Below are positions 39,503-49,084 of a stretch of 64,000 nucleotides of DNA, one piece after another. Each line of letters starts with the position of its first letter. Position 1 is the stretch's first letter. The notes beneath the pieces are model-generated. The model had not been told where the DNA came from. It saw only the letters and a program-made list of their open reading frames with translations, and ran no database searches. Position numbers and translations under genes: made by a program. Source of the DNA: Hydractinia symbiolongicarpus (lineage: Eukaryota > Cnidaria > Hydrozoa > Anthoathecata > Hydractiniidae); contig NC_079877.1 in assembly GCF_029227915.1 (NCBI RefSeq), positions 6,760,001 to 6,824,000 of the forward strand, read 5' to 3'.

Positions 39503-39763
39503 CTTCAAATTTCTTTCTTTGTACAATCCTGCTATGTCAGCTTTTTTTTCAAGCTAAGTTTGCGTACGGGAAACAAACCCAAGTTCTCTTTCCATATCGC
39601 ATTGTTTTGGCATTCAGGACAATTTTCAAACTGGTGTATTATCTTCTTGTCTGTCGACAATCTCTTCCATTTTTCATTCCCGAAACATTCAACGAGTTTA
39701 TTTTTTGATTGGTGGTCTGTCTTTGCTAATGCACGGATGTTGTCAATAATTTTAGGGAAGCAC
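39503..39763 (-). CDS. Exon 2 of the broken gene, with an A-run frameshift
   Basis: Acceptor TTTCTAAG precedes 39,763; donor TTGAAG/GTACGT follows 39,503. The frame reads CFPKIIDNIRALAK, NKLVECFGNEKWKRL, then FENCPECQNN, a CxxC pair that could bind zinc with the earlier cysteine. After LSLKKK the frame must shift by one base to continue as ADIAGLYKERNLK up to the donor. The shift falls in an eight-A run (about 39,542-39,549, seen as T on the plus strand); nine A would keep one open frame. Phases with the neighbouring exons then agree. Confidence 0.7.
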
Positions 39764-39868
39764 CTTAGAAAGAAAAAAAACGATATTCAACAGCCTGGGA
39801 AAATAGTCATCCCCACTTTTGATTTATGAAAAGATGGATATAAATTTTTTTAAATATATGATTTTTAC

Positions 39869-40045
39869 CTTCTAAATGTATCATAATTTATACTTCTTAA
39901 ATCAGAATGAACTTCAAGTAACTTGCCATATTGTACCAATTTTTCTTCAAAAATTTTGTCGCGCTTTCGATTCGATTTTGGCGGTAAAATTGGAGAATGG
40001 GCGCAATTGGCCCGTAAGAAAATTAGGGGACTGCGCAATTGTCAT
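39869..40045 (-). CDS. First recognised exon of the broken gene, 5' end uncertain
   Basis: The 3' part is clear: a frame reading KRDKIFEEKLVQYG, LLEVHSDLRSINYDTF ends at donor AGAAG/GTAAAAA (base 39,869) and joins exon 2 in phase (R-CFPK). Upstream, this frame has no ATG before a stop. An ATG at 40,043-40,045 opens a different frame (MTIAQSPNF) that would need a one-base shift to reach it. Either the start lies in an unseen upstream exon or this exon also carries an indel. Confidence 0.5.
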
Positions 40046-40393
40046 TTCCAAACCTAATTGGTTGGATGCTACTTTGTATCGTCCTTTTTTTCATTATTGA
40101 CGCCGGAACCATAGCAACACAATAACATTTGTGTGTTTTTTATTTCAAGCAAATAGCCAAGATCAGGTTAAGGGCTTCCAACAAGTATATATGTACTTAG
40201 ATATAGTCCACGGGATAATAGGACCAATATTTTAAGATTTTACTCTCACCTTCGGAGATTAATATCTAAACGGTTTGAAAAAATAGATGAGATTATAACT
40301 GTAAGAAAAATAGTAAATGTATGGAATTTATTGCCCACAGAAGTGACAGGGCTTGCACCTGTTCTGCATGATAAATCAGCAGCTGTCCAAACA
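40046..40393. other. Non-satellite spacer, nothing recognised
   Basis: AT-rich unique-looking sequence upstream of the broken gene. I see no open frame of note, RNA gene or clear repeat. It could contain the promoter of the gene, but no TATA or initiator motif stands out. Confidence 0.5.
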
Positions 40394-40453
40394 CACTTCT
40401 TTCAGTAAATGAACAATAAAATCACACTTCGTTTAGTAAATAAACAATAAAAC
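40394..40453. repeat. Short direct repeat, two copies of about 30 bp
   Basis: Two imperfect copies of CACTTC, TTTAGTAAAT, then GAACAATAAAA lie head to tail (the second reads CACTTCGTTTAGTAAATAAA). A minor local duplication. Confidence 0.6.
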
Positions 40454-40599
40454 CTAACATGATAATGATAGTTATATTTGTTTAATGATGGGTAAGGAGG
40501 GCTAGGTGTAGAAAAGAAGTGGATATGAGAATAGAAATTAAAACTTCCCATTGAGTTATTTGTTGCTTATTTGAAAATACCTATTTCTGAAAGCTTAGG

Positions 40600-41220
40600 C
40601 AAAATTAATTCTTCAAATTTCATGGGAAAATGTAGTCATCCGCTAAAATAAAGAATTTTGAGACCACTTATATGCAAAAATAAGTTCCACAAAAATTACC
40701 TCCACAAATAATTTGTTCAAATACAAAATAGAATCAACAACTCGATCAAAGTGAAACATGTATATATATAAATGGCCTGTTTACGTAACAAATTTTCACC
40801 CAATTGTGAAACTTTACAAAACTTGCACAAATTTCCTTTTGTGAATTAGTTCAGTTTAGATATTGTGCAGGAATTATAGTATATAACCTATTTTTGCTTA
40901 TATCCTTTGTCTAAAGTTAATTTGTATTAAATTTACAGGGAAAATTAAAAAAGAGCTGGAATTAACGTAAAATGCAAAATAAAAGATTGCGAAAGTTTGT
41001 CTTTTTTTAAAAAATGCCTTTCCTTAAACTACACATTTTAGAGCAAACTGCAAAAAAAAATCCACAAAAGTTGGTCAATCGCAAAAATAACTTAAATTGC
41101 AAAAAATATTTAAAATTCAAGAAGATGAAAAGTAAACGGTTAAGTATATATATATTAGGTTATATTTCTATCCACTTAAAAATTAAAATGGTGCTGTTTA
41201 ATGTATTGGAAATATTAACC
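40600..41220. repeat. Degenerate A/T-rich repeat debris with GCAAAAAT words
   Basis: Repeated words such as TGCAAAAATAAGTT, CACAAAAATTA, TTGCAAAAAAT and TCGCAAAAATAAC resemble the element at 41,791-42,293. They are probably an older, decayed copy of it. The 70-codon open frame at 41,014-41,226 is lysine-rich low-complexity sequence and is not called as a gene. Confidence 0.45.
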
Positions 41221-41221
41221 C

Positions 41222-41351
41222 TATAATAACTGTTTATGAGGGCAATACTGGAGAATATTGACCAACGTCAAAGTATTGCCAGAGCTTGCGAGGGCAATAC
41301 GTGACAGGGGTCAATATTCTAAGGTATTGCCCGAAATAAACAGTTATTATA
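41222..41351. mobile_element. Foldback/MITE-like element with about 42-bp terminal inverted repeats
   Basis: The left end TATAATAACTGTTTAT, then GGGCAATAC and GAATATTGACC, is mirrored at the right end by GGTCAATATTC, GTATTGCCC and ATAAACAGTTATTATA. The outer 16 bases match almost perfectly. An internal pair (AGTATTGCC and GGGCAATAC) adds a second fold. The ends are compatible with a duplicated TA target, as in Tc1/mariner-related MITEs. No transposase is encoded. A third, direct copy of the GGGCAATACC...GGAATATT motif at 41,637-41,665 suggests a larger, partly decayed element. Confidence 0.75.
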
Positions 41352-41790
41352 TGGATTATTATCCGGTTACTGCATTTTACAACAAAAAATATAACATTAT
41401 AAGCAGGATGTAGAAACTATGTCTTTATAGAAACTATTCCCATGGAACGTACATTCGAACTAAAAATATATTTTTTTAAATCGAATATCGTGTAAACATT
41501 ACAGGATTTTATCGTAGCTACAAACTAAAAGATAAAAGTAAGTTTCACTTCTGTTTCACGTTTTGTTTACTTTTTTCCGTGTTTATTTACATTTAATGCT
41601 ACCGTATTTAAACTACAAACACTGTTGCTCTGGTAGCGGGCAATACCGTGGAATATTATGACGTAAGTTCTAACCAATCACATTGCTCGATTTTCGAAAA
41701 TATCGATGCCGCCCTTTTGCGTGGCAGGCGAAAAGATCCAGGCACTAGGTAGGCGAGGTCCTTTTTACCTTAAAGCGTATAAATTATAAA
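41352..41790. other. Unassigned spacer with a partial copy of the foldback motif
   Basis: AT-rich sequence without a gene. At 41,637-41,665 it contains GGGCAATACCGTGGAATATT, related to the arms of the adjacent foldback element, followed by ACGTAAGTTCTAACCAATCA. The right boundary of any longer element cannot be fixed from one copy. Confidence 0.5.
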
Positions 41791-42293
41791 TTAATGCGGA
41801 ACAAATTTTTGCGATATTAATTTTTGCGATTGAACGTCCAAAAAAAAATAAGTTTTACGGGATTTATTTTTATGAATTGGACTCTCAGCAAGGAAATTGC
41901 GGGATTTGATTTTGCGAATGTTTATAACATGTATATATATATATATAAAAGAAATGCAATAATTTTTTTCGAATCGGAGATTTCAAGAGTATGCTAAACA
42001 ACGATCAAAGGGTAACATTTGTTTTTTTGCACTGTATTTTAATAATTCTAAATCTCACAAATCATCTAGAATTTCAAAAATGTTATTAAAGTTAATTAAT
42101 GTATAAAAAAATGCCATTTTTCGATACTTATTTTTGTGAATGCCAGTTCACATATATTTTTGCGGGATTTATTTTTGCGAATAGACGACTTCCCAAAATC
42201 TTTTTTGCGGGACTTAACTTTGCGAAAAAGGAGCCAAATTCACAAAAATTAAGCAAACAAAAATTAATCCCGCAAGAACGTATCCCGCATTAA
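41791..42293. mobile_element. Nonautonomous element rich in TTTTTGCG / GCGGGATT words
   Basis: The left end TTAATGCGGAAC is the inverted counterpart of the right end ATCCCGCATTAA, and the flanks are AT-rich (possible TA or TTAA-type target). Internally the words TTTTTGCGA, GCGGGATTTATTTTTGCGAA and their complements GCAAACAAAAATTAATCCCGC repeat several times in both orientations. A TA microsatellite lies inside at about 41,930-41,948. It has no coding capacity; the 64-codon frame at 42,099-42,293 is made of the repeat words. The class is unknown. Confidence 0.6.
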
Positions 42294-42307
42294 TTAACAT
42301 TAATTAT

Positions 42308-42658
42308 GGCACCGTAGATGAATGTTTATAGCTGTCGTACTCTGTGCGGGAGACCGGGGTTCGATTCCTCTTGCCGGCGATTCAACATGGGCGAGTGAAT
42401 GTTACCATAGCCCCAGGTTAACCCAAGCCATGTGAGGGAAATTGGGAAGATGGCACACTGTGTGGGCCGTTGGATGTTGCCGGGAGTTGTCTAGTAGAGC
42501 GCGGGCCCTAATTGGGTCTGCGTAGCTCAAAATGAGCATTAAATACTCTAGGACTCTCCATCTAAGCCATAGCCCCTGCTGGAAATAATAGACAGGGTAT
42601 ATTCCTCGATATTTGTGAGGCTAGCCATGTAAAATATGCACATCTATCTATCTATCTA
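42308..42658 (+). mobile_element. tRNA-derived SINE with an (ATCT)n tail
   Basis: A tRNA-like head starts GGCACCGTAGATGAATG and contains a perfect RNA polymerase III B box, GGTTCGATTCC, at 42,358-42,368. The A-box region (TAGATGAATGTTTATAGC) is degenerate. A tRNA-unrelated body of about 270 bp follows, and the element ends in a short (ATCT)n tail at 42,642-42,658, the usual 3' end of many invertebrate SINEs. It would be transcribed by Pol III and moved by a LINE reverse transcriptase supplied elsewhere. The family name is not known to me. Confidence 0.75.
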
Positions 42659-43188
42659 CACACATAAGGTAGTCTGTTTCTTCGCATGAAGGTATCGGTA
42701 CGACTTTATATGAATATATGTCAATCAGAAGGTATCCATCTACACTGGCTTAAAGCCTCATCACAATGTTTCTGTAGTAGAAAGAAATGGACTGAATAAG
42801 ACCTTTCCGCTCAGCTAGCAAGCTCCCACTTCTTTCAGCCTGCCACGCAGTTGTTAGAGCCAGCAGGGCCTATCGTGGAAAATGTAAACATTCAAAAAGT
42901 TCTATAAATTTGTACAATATATATCACACACAGGACACAAACATTTTTTATGTGTAGCTAGCTATAGCTACCAAAACACATTAGGAAGCAAACAAACACA
43001 AAAGGAAGCATACAAATTGCAAAACATATCTGGCTAGCTAAGCATTAGAAATTAAAACTTATAATATTATTGCTAACCATATTGAAAGAGAAAAGAGAAA
43101 GCTAGCTAGGAGAAGAGAGGAGGAGGAGGCAAAAGACTTCATTTTATGATGGCTTCTGCAAAGTTGCAGTTTGCTTGTTTACGTGATC
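42659..43188. other. Non-satellite spacer with CTAGCTA-rich stretches
   Basis: No gene is supported. Between about 42,950 and 43,110 the words GTAGCTAGCTATAGCTA, GGCTAGCTAAG and AAGCTAGCTAGGAG recur, and a purine run (GAGAAGAGAGGAGGAGGAGG) lies at about 43,110. These look like decayed repeats. Confidence 0.5.
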
Positions 43189-43253
43189 AACCTCTTCCCC
43201 AGGGCTCCTTCCAAGATTGTCGAAAAAGTAAACCGGCCCCGGGGACGAGATTG
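43187..43253. repeat. Short imperfect inverted repeat (foldback)
   Basis: AACCTCTTCCCCAGGGC at 43,189 onward pairs with GCCCCGGGGACGAGATT near 43,236-43,252, with three mismatches over about 17 bp and a loop of about 30 bases. It is probably a small foldback transposon remnant. Confidence 0.5.
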
Positions 43254-43862
43254 TCATTAGCTAGGTCTTAAAAATGACGAACCAAACAATGGCGGCGAAG
43301 TTCAGGGATTTTTAAAGGTAGTGCATTGAAATGCTTCTGCTGCTGGCTGAATATTGCACACCAGTTGTAAAAATGTAGTAGAAAGTGTAGCTTAGATAAT
43401 GCAGAATAGGTTTTGTTCAAGGCATAAGTGCAAAAATTAACGAATAGCAATAAATTGTACGAAATGAATGAGAAGTTGCCAAAATTGGCACAAAATATGG
43501 GAAAGATTGGCAATTTTTACTGCTTTATATTGAAGTTGGGACTTATGTCACGTACGATTTTGTAAGATTGTTATGTTAACTTACCAATTTATGTGTTTTT
43601 TTTCCTAGTGACTCGACAAAACTTCAGCGGTTTTCGAAAACATGCTATTTTGGTACCCTTACTTCTGGAGCTCCCTGTGGTCATACGAGAAGGAATCTGA
43701 AACCGAGGTTATCATTTTTGAAAAGAGGAGGCTTTGCTGACCAAAATATGAACGAGTTATATTATTTCGTCGTGAAATGGTTGAGTTAATTAAACATAAA
43801 GTTCCCAATTTTTCATAAGCTGAAAAACGTGTAATTTCCAGACCCGGCCTTAAAATCGACAA
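43254..43862. other. Non-satellite spacer before Sat-2, nothing firmly recognised
   Basis: Two minus-strand frames of 81 and 67 codons lie here (43,513-43,268 and 43,862-43,659). Neither shows a motif, splice support or neighbouring coding sequence, so neither is called. The sequence changes to satellite at about 43,863. Confidence 0.5.
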
Positions 43863-46559
43863 GCAACTTGTATTTAGCGATGTTTTTTCGCTATTACTAG
43901 GTTACATCGCTTTTAACAGTGAAACGATTGATTGTGGCACTTAAATGAACTGATTTTGAACTGTGACCTTATAAGTGTGATAAGTGAGACAAGTGGATTC
44001 CAAGAAATAATATTCTTCTTAAGTTGACATGATTGACGAAACTCAGCAATTACACTGAGCGCTGTGGTAGCGCTTCATTTAAAAGCATAGATAAATAAGT
44101 CATAATTACTGTGGGACCAATCTTGGCCGTTAGCACGTGCTGAATAAAGAGGAACAGTTTCAAAAACTACATTTCATTGATTTTCTAGCGGTATCAATCC
44201 GTTTGAGTTACAACGGTTGCGTCACATATTCGTACCAACATGTATTTAGGGATATTTTTCTAATATTACTAGGTTCCATCCCTTTTAAAAGTGAAACGAT
44301 TGACTGTGGGACTTAATTGAATTAACTTTGGACTCTGACCTGACAAATGTGATAAATAAGAAAATTGGACTCCCAGAAATAACATTGCTCTTAATTTGAC
44401 ATGATTGCTGGAAATCAACGATTATAATGGGCGCTGTGGTAGCGCTTCATTTAAAAACTTAGATAAATAAGTCATCATTACTGTGGGACCAATCTTGGCC
44501 GTTAGCACGTGCTGAATAAAGAGGAACAGTTTCAAAAACTACATTTCATTGATTTTCTAGCAGTATCAATCCGTTTGAGTTACAACGGTTGCGTCACATA
44601 TTCGTACCAACATGTATTTAGCGATAGTGTTCGGATATTACTAGCTTGCATCGCTTTTAACAGTGAAGCGTTTGACTGTGGGACTTAATTGAACTGATTG
44701 TGGACTTTGACCTTATAAATGTGATAAATAAGCCAGTTTGACTACAACAAATAACGTTGTCTTAATTTCACATGATTGCTGAAACTCAGCGATTACACTG
44801 GTCGCTGTGATAGCGCTTTATTTAAAAATTAAGTTAAATAAATCATTTTTTACTGTGGGACCAATCCTAGCCGTTAGTTCGAGCTGAAGAAGTGGAGACA
44901 GTTTCCAAAACTACCTTTCATCGACTTTCAAACGGTGTCAATCCGTTTGAGTTACAACGGTTGCGTCATAAATTCGTACCAATATGTGTTTAGATATTTT
45001 TTTCCGATATTACTAAGTTGTATTGCTTTTAACAGTGAAACGATTGACTGTGGGACTTAATTGATCTCATTCTGGACTGTGACCTTATAAATGTGATAAG
45101 TGAGCCAACTGGACCCCAAGAAATAACATTGTTCTTAATTTGACATGATTGCTGGAACTCAGCGATTACACTGGGCGCTGTGGAAGCACTTCATTTGAAA
45201 ATTTAGATAAATAAATCATTCTTTACTGTGTGACCAATCCTAGCCGTTATTTTGGGATGAAGAAATAGAGACAGTTTCCAAAACTACATTTCAATGAATT
45301 TCTAACGGTATCAGTCCGATTGAGTTACGACGGTTGCGTCACATATTTGTACCAACATGTGTTTAGCGATATTTTTTCGCTATTACTAGGTTACATCGCT
45401 TTTAGCAGTGAAACGATTGACTGTGGGACTTCATTGAACTGATTTTGGAATGTGAACTTACAAGTGTGATAAGTGAGACAAGTGGATTCCAAGAAATAAC
45501 ATTCTTCTTAAGTTGACATGATTGCCGAAACTCAGCAAATACACTGAGCGCTGTGGTAGCGCTTCATTTAAAAATTAAGGAAAGAAAGTCATTCTTTACT
45601 GTGGGACCACTCCTAGCCGTTAGCGCGCGCTGAAGAAATAGAGACACATTCAAATACTACATTTCACTGACTTTCTAACGGTGCCAGTCCGTTTGACTTA
45701 CAACGGTTGGGTCACATATTCGTACTAAAATGTATTTAGCGATATTTTTCTGATATTACTAGGTTGCATCGCTTTTAACAGTGAAACGATGGACTTTGGG
45801 ACTTAATTGAACTTGCTCTGGACTTTGACCTGATAAATGTGATAAATGAGACAATTGGACCCCAAGAAAAAACATTCTTCTTATTTTCACGTTATTGCCG
45901 GAACTTAGCGATTGCACTGGGCGCTGTGGTAGCGCTTCATTTAAAAATTTAGATAAATAAGTCATTCTTCACTGTGGGACAAATCTCAGACGTCATCGCA
46001 CGCTAAAAAAATAGCGATAATTTCAAAAACTACATTTTATTGACTTTCTAACGATGTCTTTCCGTTTGAGTTACAACGGTTGGGTCACATATTCGTTCCC
46101 ACATGTGTTTAGGGATATTTTTCTGATATTACTAAGTTGTATCGCTTTTAAAAGTAAAATGATTGACTGTGGCACTTAAATGAACTGATTTTGGACTGTG
46201 ACCTTATAAATGTGATAAATGAGCTAATTGGACTCCCAGAAATAACATTGCTCTTAATTTGACATGATTGTTGGAAATCAACTATTATAATGGGCGCTGT
46301 GGTAGCGCTTCATTTAAAAACTTAGATAAATAAGTCATCATTACGGTGGGACCAATCTTGGCCGTTAGCTCGCGCTGAATAAACAGGAACAGTTTCAAAA
46401 ACTACATTTCATTGATTTTCTAGCGGTATCAATCCGTTTGAGTTACAACGGTTGCGTCACATATTCGTACCAACATGTATTTAGCGATAGTGTTCGGATA
46501 TTACTAGCTTGCATCGCTTTTAACAGTGAAGCGTTTGACTGTGGGACTTAATTGAACTG

Positions 46560-48530
46560 ATTGTGGACTTTGACCTTATAAATGTGATAAATAAGCCAGT
46601 TTGACTACAAGAAATAACGTTGTTCTTAACCTGACATGATTACTGGAACTCAGCGATTACACTGGGCGCTGTGGTAGCGCTTTATTTAAAAATTAAGATA
46701 AATAAATCAATTTTTACTGTGGGACCAATCCTAGCCGTCAGTTCGCGCTGAAGAAGTAGAGACAGTTTCCAAAACTACATTTCATTGACTTTCAAACGGT
46801 GTCAATCCGTTTGAGTTACAGCGGTTGCGTCACATATTCGTACCAACATGTATTTAGCGATAGTGTTTGGATATTACTAGGTTGCATCACTTTTAACAGT
46901 GAAACGTTTGACTGTGGAACTTAATTGAACTGATTGTGGACTTTGACCTTATAAATGTGATAAATAAGCCAATTGGACTCCCAGAAATAACATTGCTCTT
47001 AATTTCACATGAGTGCTGGAATTCAACGATTACACTGGGCGCTGTGGTAGCGCTTCATTTAAGAATTTAGAAAAGAAATTAATTTTTTACTGTGGGACCA
47101 AGCCTAGCCGTTAGCGCGCGCTGAAGAAATAGAGACAGATTCAATTAATACATCTCACTGACATTCTAACGGTGTCAGTCCGTTTGAGTTACAACAGTTC
47201 GGTCATATATTCGTACTAACATGTATTTAGCGATATTTTTCTGATATTACTAGGTTGCATCGCTTTTAACAGTGAAACGATTGACTGTGGGACTTAATTG
47301 AACTTGGTCTGTACTTTGACCTGATAAATGTCATAAATGAGACAATTGGACCCTAAGAAAAAACATTCTTCTTATTTTCACGTGATTGCCGGAACTTAGC
47401 GATTGCACTGGGCGCTGTGGTAGAGCTTCATTTAAAAATTTAGATAAATAAGTCATTCTTTACTGTGGGACGAATCCTAGACGTCATCGCGCGCTGAAAA
47501 AATAGCGACAATTTCAAAAACTACATTTCATTGACTTTCTAACGATGTCTGTCCGTTTGAGTTACAACGGTTGTGTCACATATTCGTCCCCACATGAATT
47601 TAGGGATATTTTTCTGATATTACTAAGTTGTATCGCTTTTAAAAGTAAAATGATTGACTGTGGCACTTAAATGAACTGATTTTGGACTGTGACCTTATAA
47701 ATGTGATAAATGAGCTAATTGGACTCCCAGAAATAACATTGCTCTTAATTTGACATGATTGTTGGAAATCAACTATTATAATGGGCGCTGTGGTAGCGCT
47801 TCATTTAAAAACTTAGATAAATAAGTCATCATTACGGTGGGACCAATCTTGGCCGTTAGCTCGCGCTGAATAAACAGGAACAGTTTCAAAAACTACATTT
47901 CATTGATTTTCTAGCGGTATCAATCCGTTTGAGTTACAATGGTTGCGTCACATATTCGTACCAACATGTATTTAGCGATAGTGTTCGGATATTACTAGCT
48001 TGCATCGCTTTTAACAGTGAAGCGTTTGACTGTGGGACTTAATTGAACTGATTGTGGACTTTGACCTTATAAATGTGATAAATAAGCCAGTTTGACTACA
48101 AGAACTAACGTTGTCTTAATTTCACATGATTGCTGAAACTCAGCGATTACACTGGGCGCTGTGGTAGCGCTTTATTTAAAAATTAAGATAAATAAATCAT
48201 TTTTTACTTTGGGACAAATCCTAGCTGTTAGGTCGCGCTGAAGAAGTAGAGACAGTTTCCAAAATTACCTTTCATTGACTTTCTCACGGTGTCAATCCGT
48301 TTGAGTTAAAACGGTTGCGTCATATATTCGTACGAACATGTGTTTAGATATTTTTTTCCGATATTACTAAGTTGTATTGCTTTTAACAGTGAAACGATTG
48401 ACTGTGGGACTTAATTGATCTCATTCTGGACTGTGACCTTATAAATGTGATAAGTGAGCCAACTGGACCCCAAGAAATAACATTGTTCTTAATTTGACAT
48501 GATTGCTGGAACTCAGCGATTACACTGGGC
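46560..48530 (+). repeat. Sat-2 higher-order block, partner of the block 2.98 kb downstream
   Basis: An ordered run of variant monomers recurs eight monomers on, at about 49,555-51,510. For example, GTTGCATCAC starts at 46,881 and 49,862, and CTTAACCTGACATGATTACTGG occurs near 46,625 and 49,610. A third copy of the start lies at about 60,655. Divergence resumes near 48,530. Confidence 0.7.
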
Positions 48531-49084
48531 GCTGTGGTAGCGCTTCATTTAAAAACTTAGATAACTAAGTCATTTTATACTGTGGGACCAATCCTGGCCG
48601 TTAGCACGCGCCGAATAAATAGGAACAGTTTCCAAAACTACATTTCATTGAATTTCTAGCGGTATCAATCCGTTTGGGTTACAACGGTTGCGTCACATAT
48701 TCGTACCAACATGTGTTTAGATATTTTTTTCCGATATTACTAAGTTGTATTGCTTTTAACTGTGAAACGATTGACTGTGGGACTTAATTGAACCGATTTT
48801 GGACTGTGACCTTATAAGTGTGATAAGTGAGACAATTGGACTCAAAGAAGTAACATTCTTCTTAATTTGACATGATTGCCGAAACTCAGCGATTACACTG
48901 GGCGCTGGGGTAGCGCGTTATTTAAAAATTAAGAAAAGAAAGTCATTTTTTACTGTGGGACCAATCCTAGCCGTTAGCACACGCTGAAGAAATAGCCACA
49001 GAATCAAAAACTACATTTCATTAAATTTCTAACGGTGTCAGTCCGTTTGAGTTACAACGGTTGGGTCATATATTCGTACTAACA

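Larger units (their letters stand above)
35606..40045 (-). pseudogene. Broken multi-exon gene of an unnamed metazoan protein family
   Basis: Eight or nine minus-strand exons can be chained by GT-AG sites and matching phase, giving roughly 990 codons: about 40,045-39,869; 39,763-39,503; 39,195-39,017; 38,814-38,697; 38,588-38,438; 38,365-38,228; 38,145-36,413; 36,001-35,782 (or to 35,778). Visible motifs are CPECQ in exon 2, WHDGSSLASHSH and CMYDPAVF, then CHSCGIHADC and SLHDR, and finally FFGVYYHSL, SGRTANTEKEE and NAIIRLQ. I associate these with a large uncharacterised family repeated in sponges, cnidarians and molluscs. I do not know its function, and a mobile-element origin is only a guess. 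Two TAA codons interrupt exon 7 in frame, and exons 2 and 6 each need one extra A to stay in phase. The gene therefore looks non-functional unless the sequence contains errors. The 5' end is uncertain. Confidence 0.7.

Noticed and set aside
39367-40100. Plus-strand frames at 39,367-39,708, 39,560-39,829 and 39,876-40,100
   Set aside because: They overlie minus-strand exons that have splice sites and matching phases; these are shadows.
42308-42380. Functional tRNA gene at the SINE head
   Set aside because: The B box is good but the acceptor ends do not pair properly and the A box is degenerate; the long body and ATCT tail identify a SINE.
43288-43310. Start codon in ACAATGGCGGCGAAG with good Kozak context on the plus strand
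   Set aside because: The frame stops after eight codons and no convincing donor precedes the stop.
43268-43862. Minus-strand frames of 81 and 67 codons
   Set aside because: No recognised motif and no splice or neighbouring coding support; lengths are within chance in AT-rich sequence.
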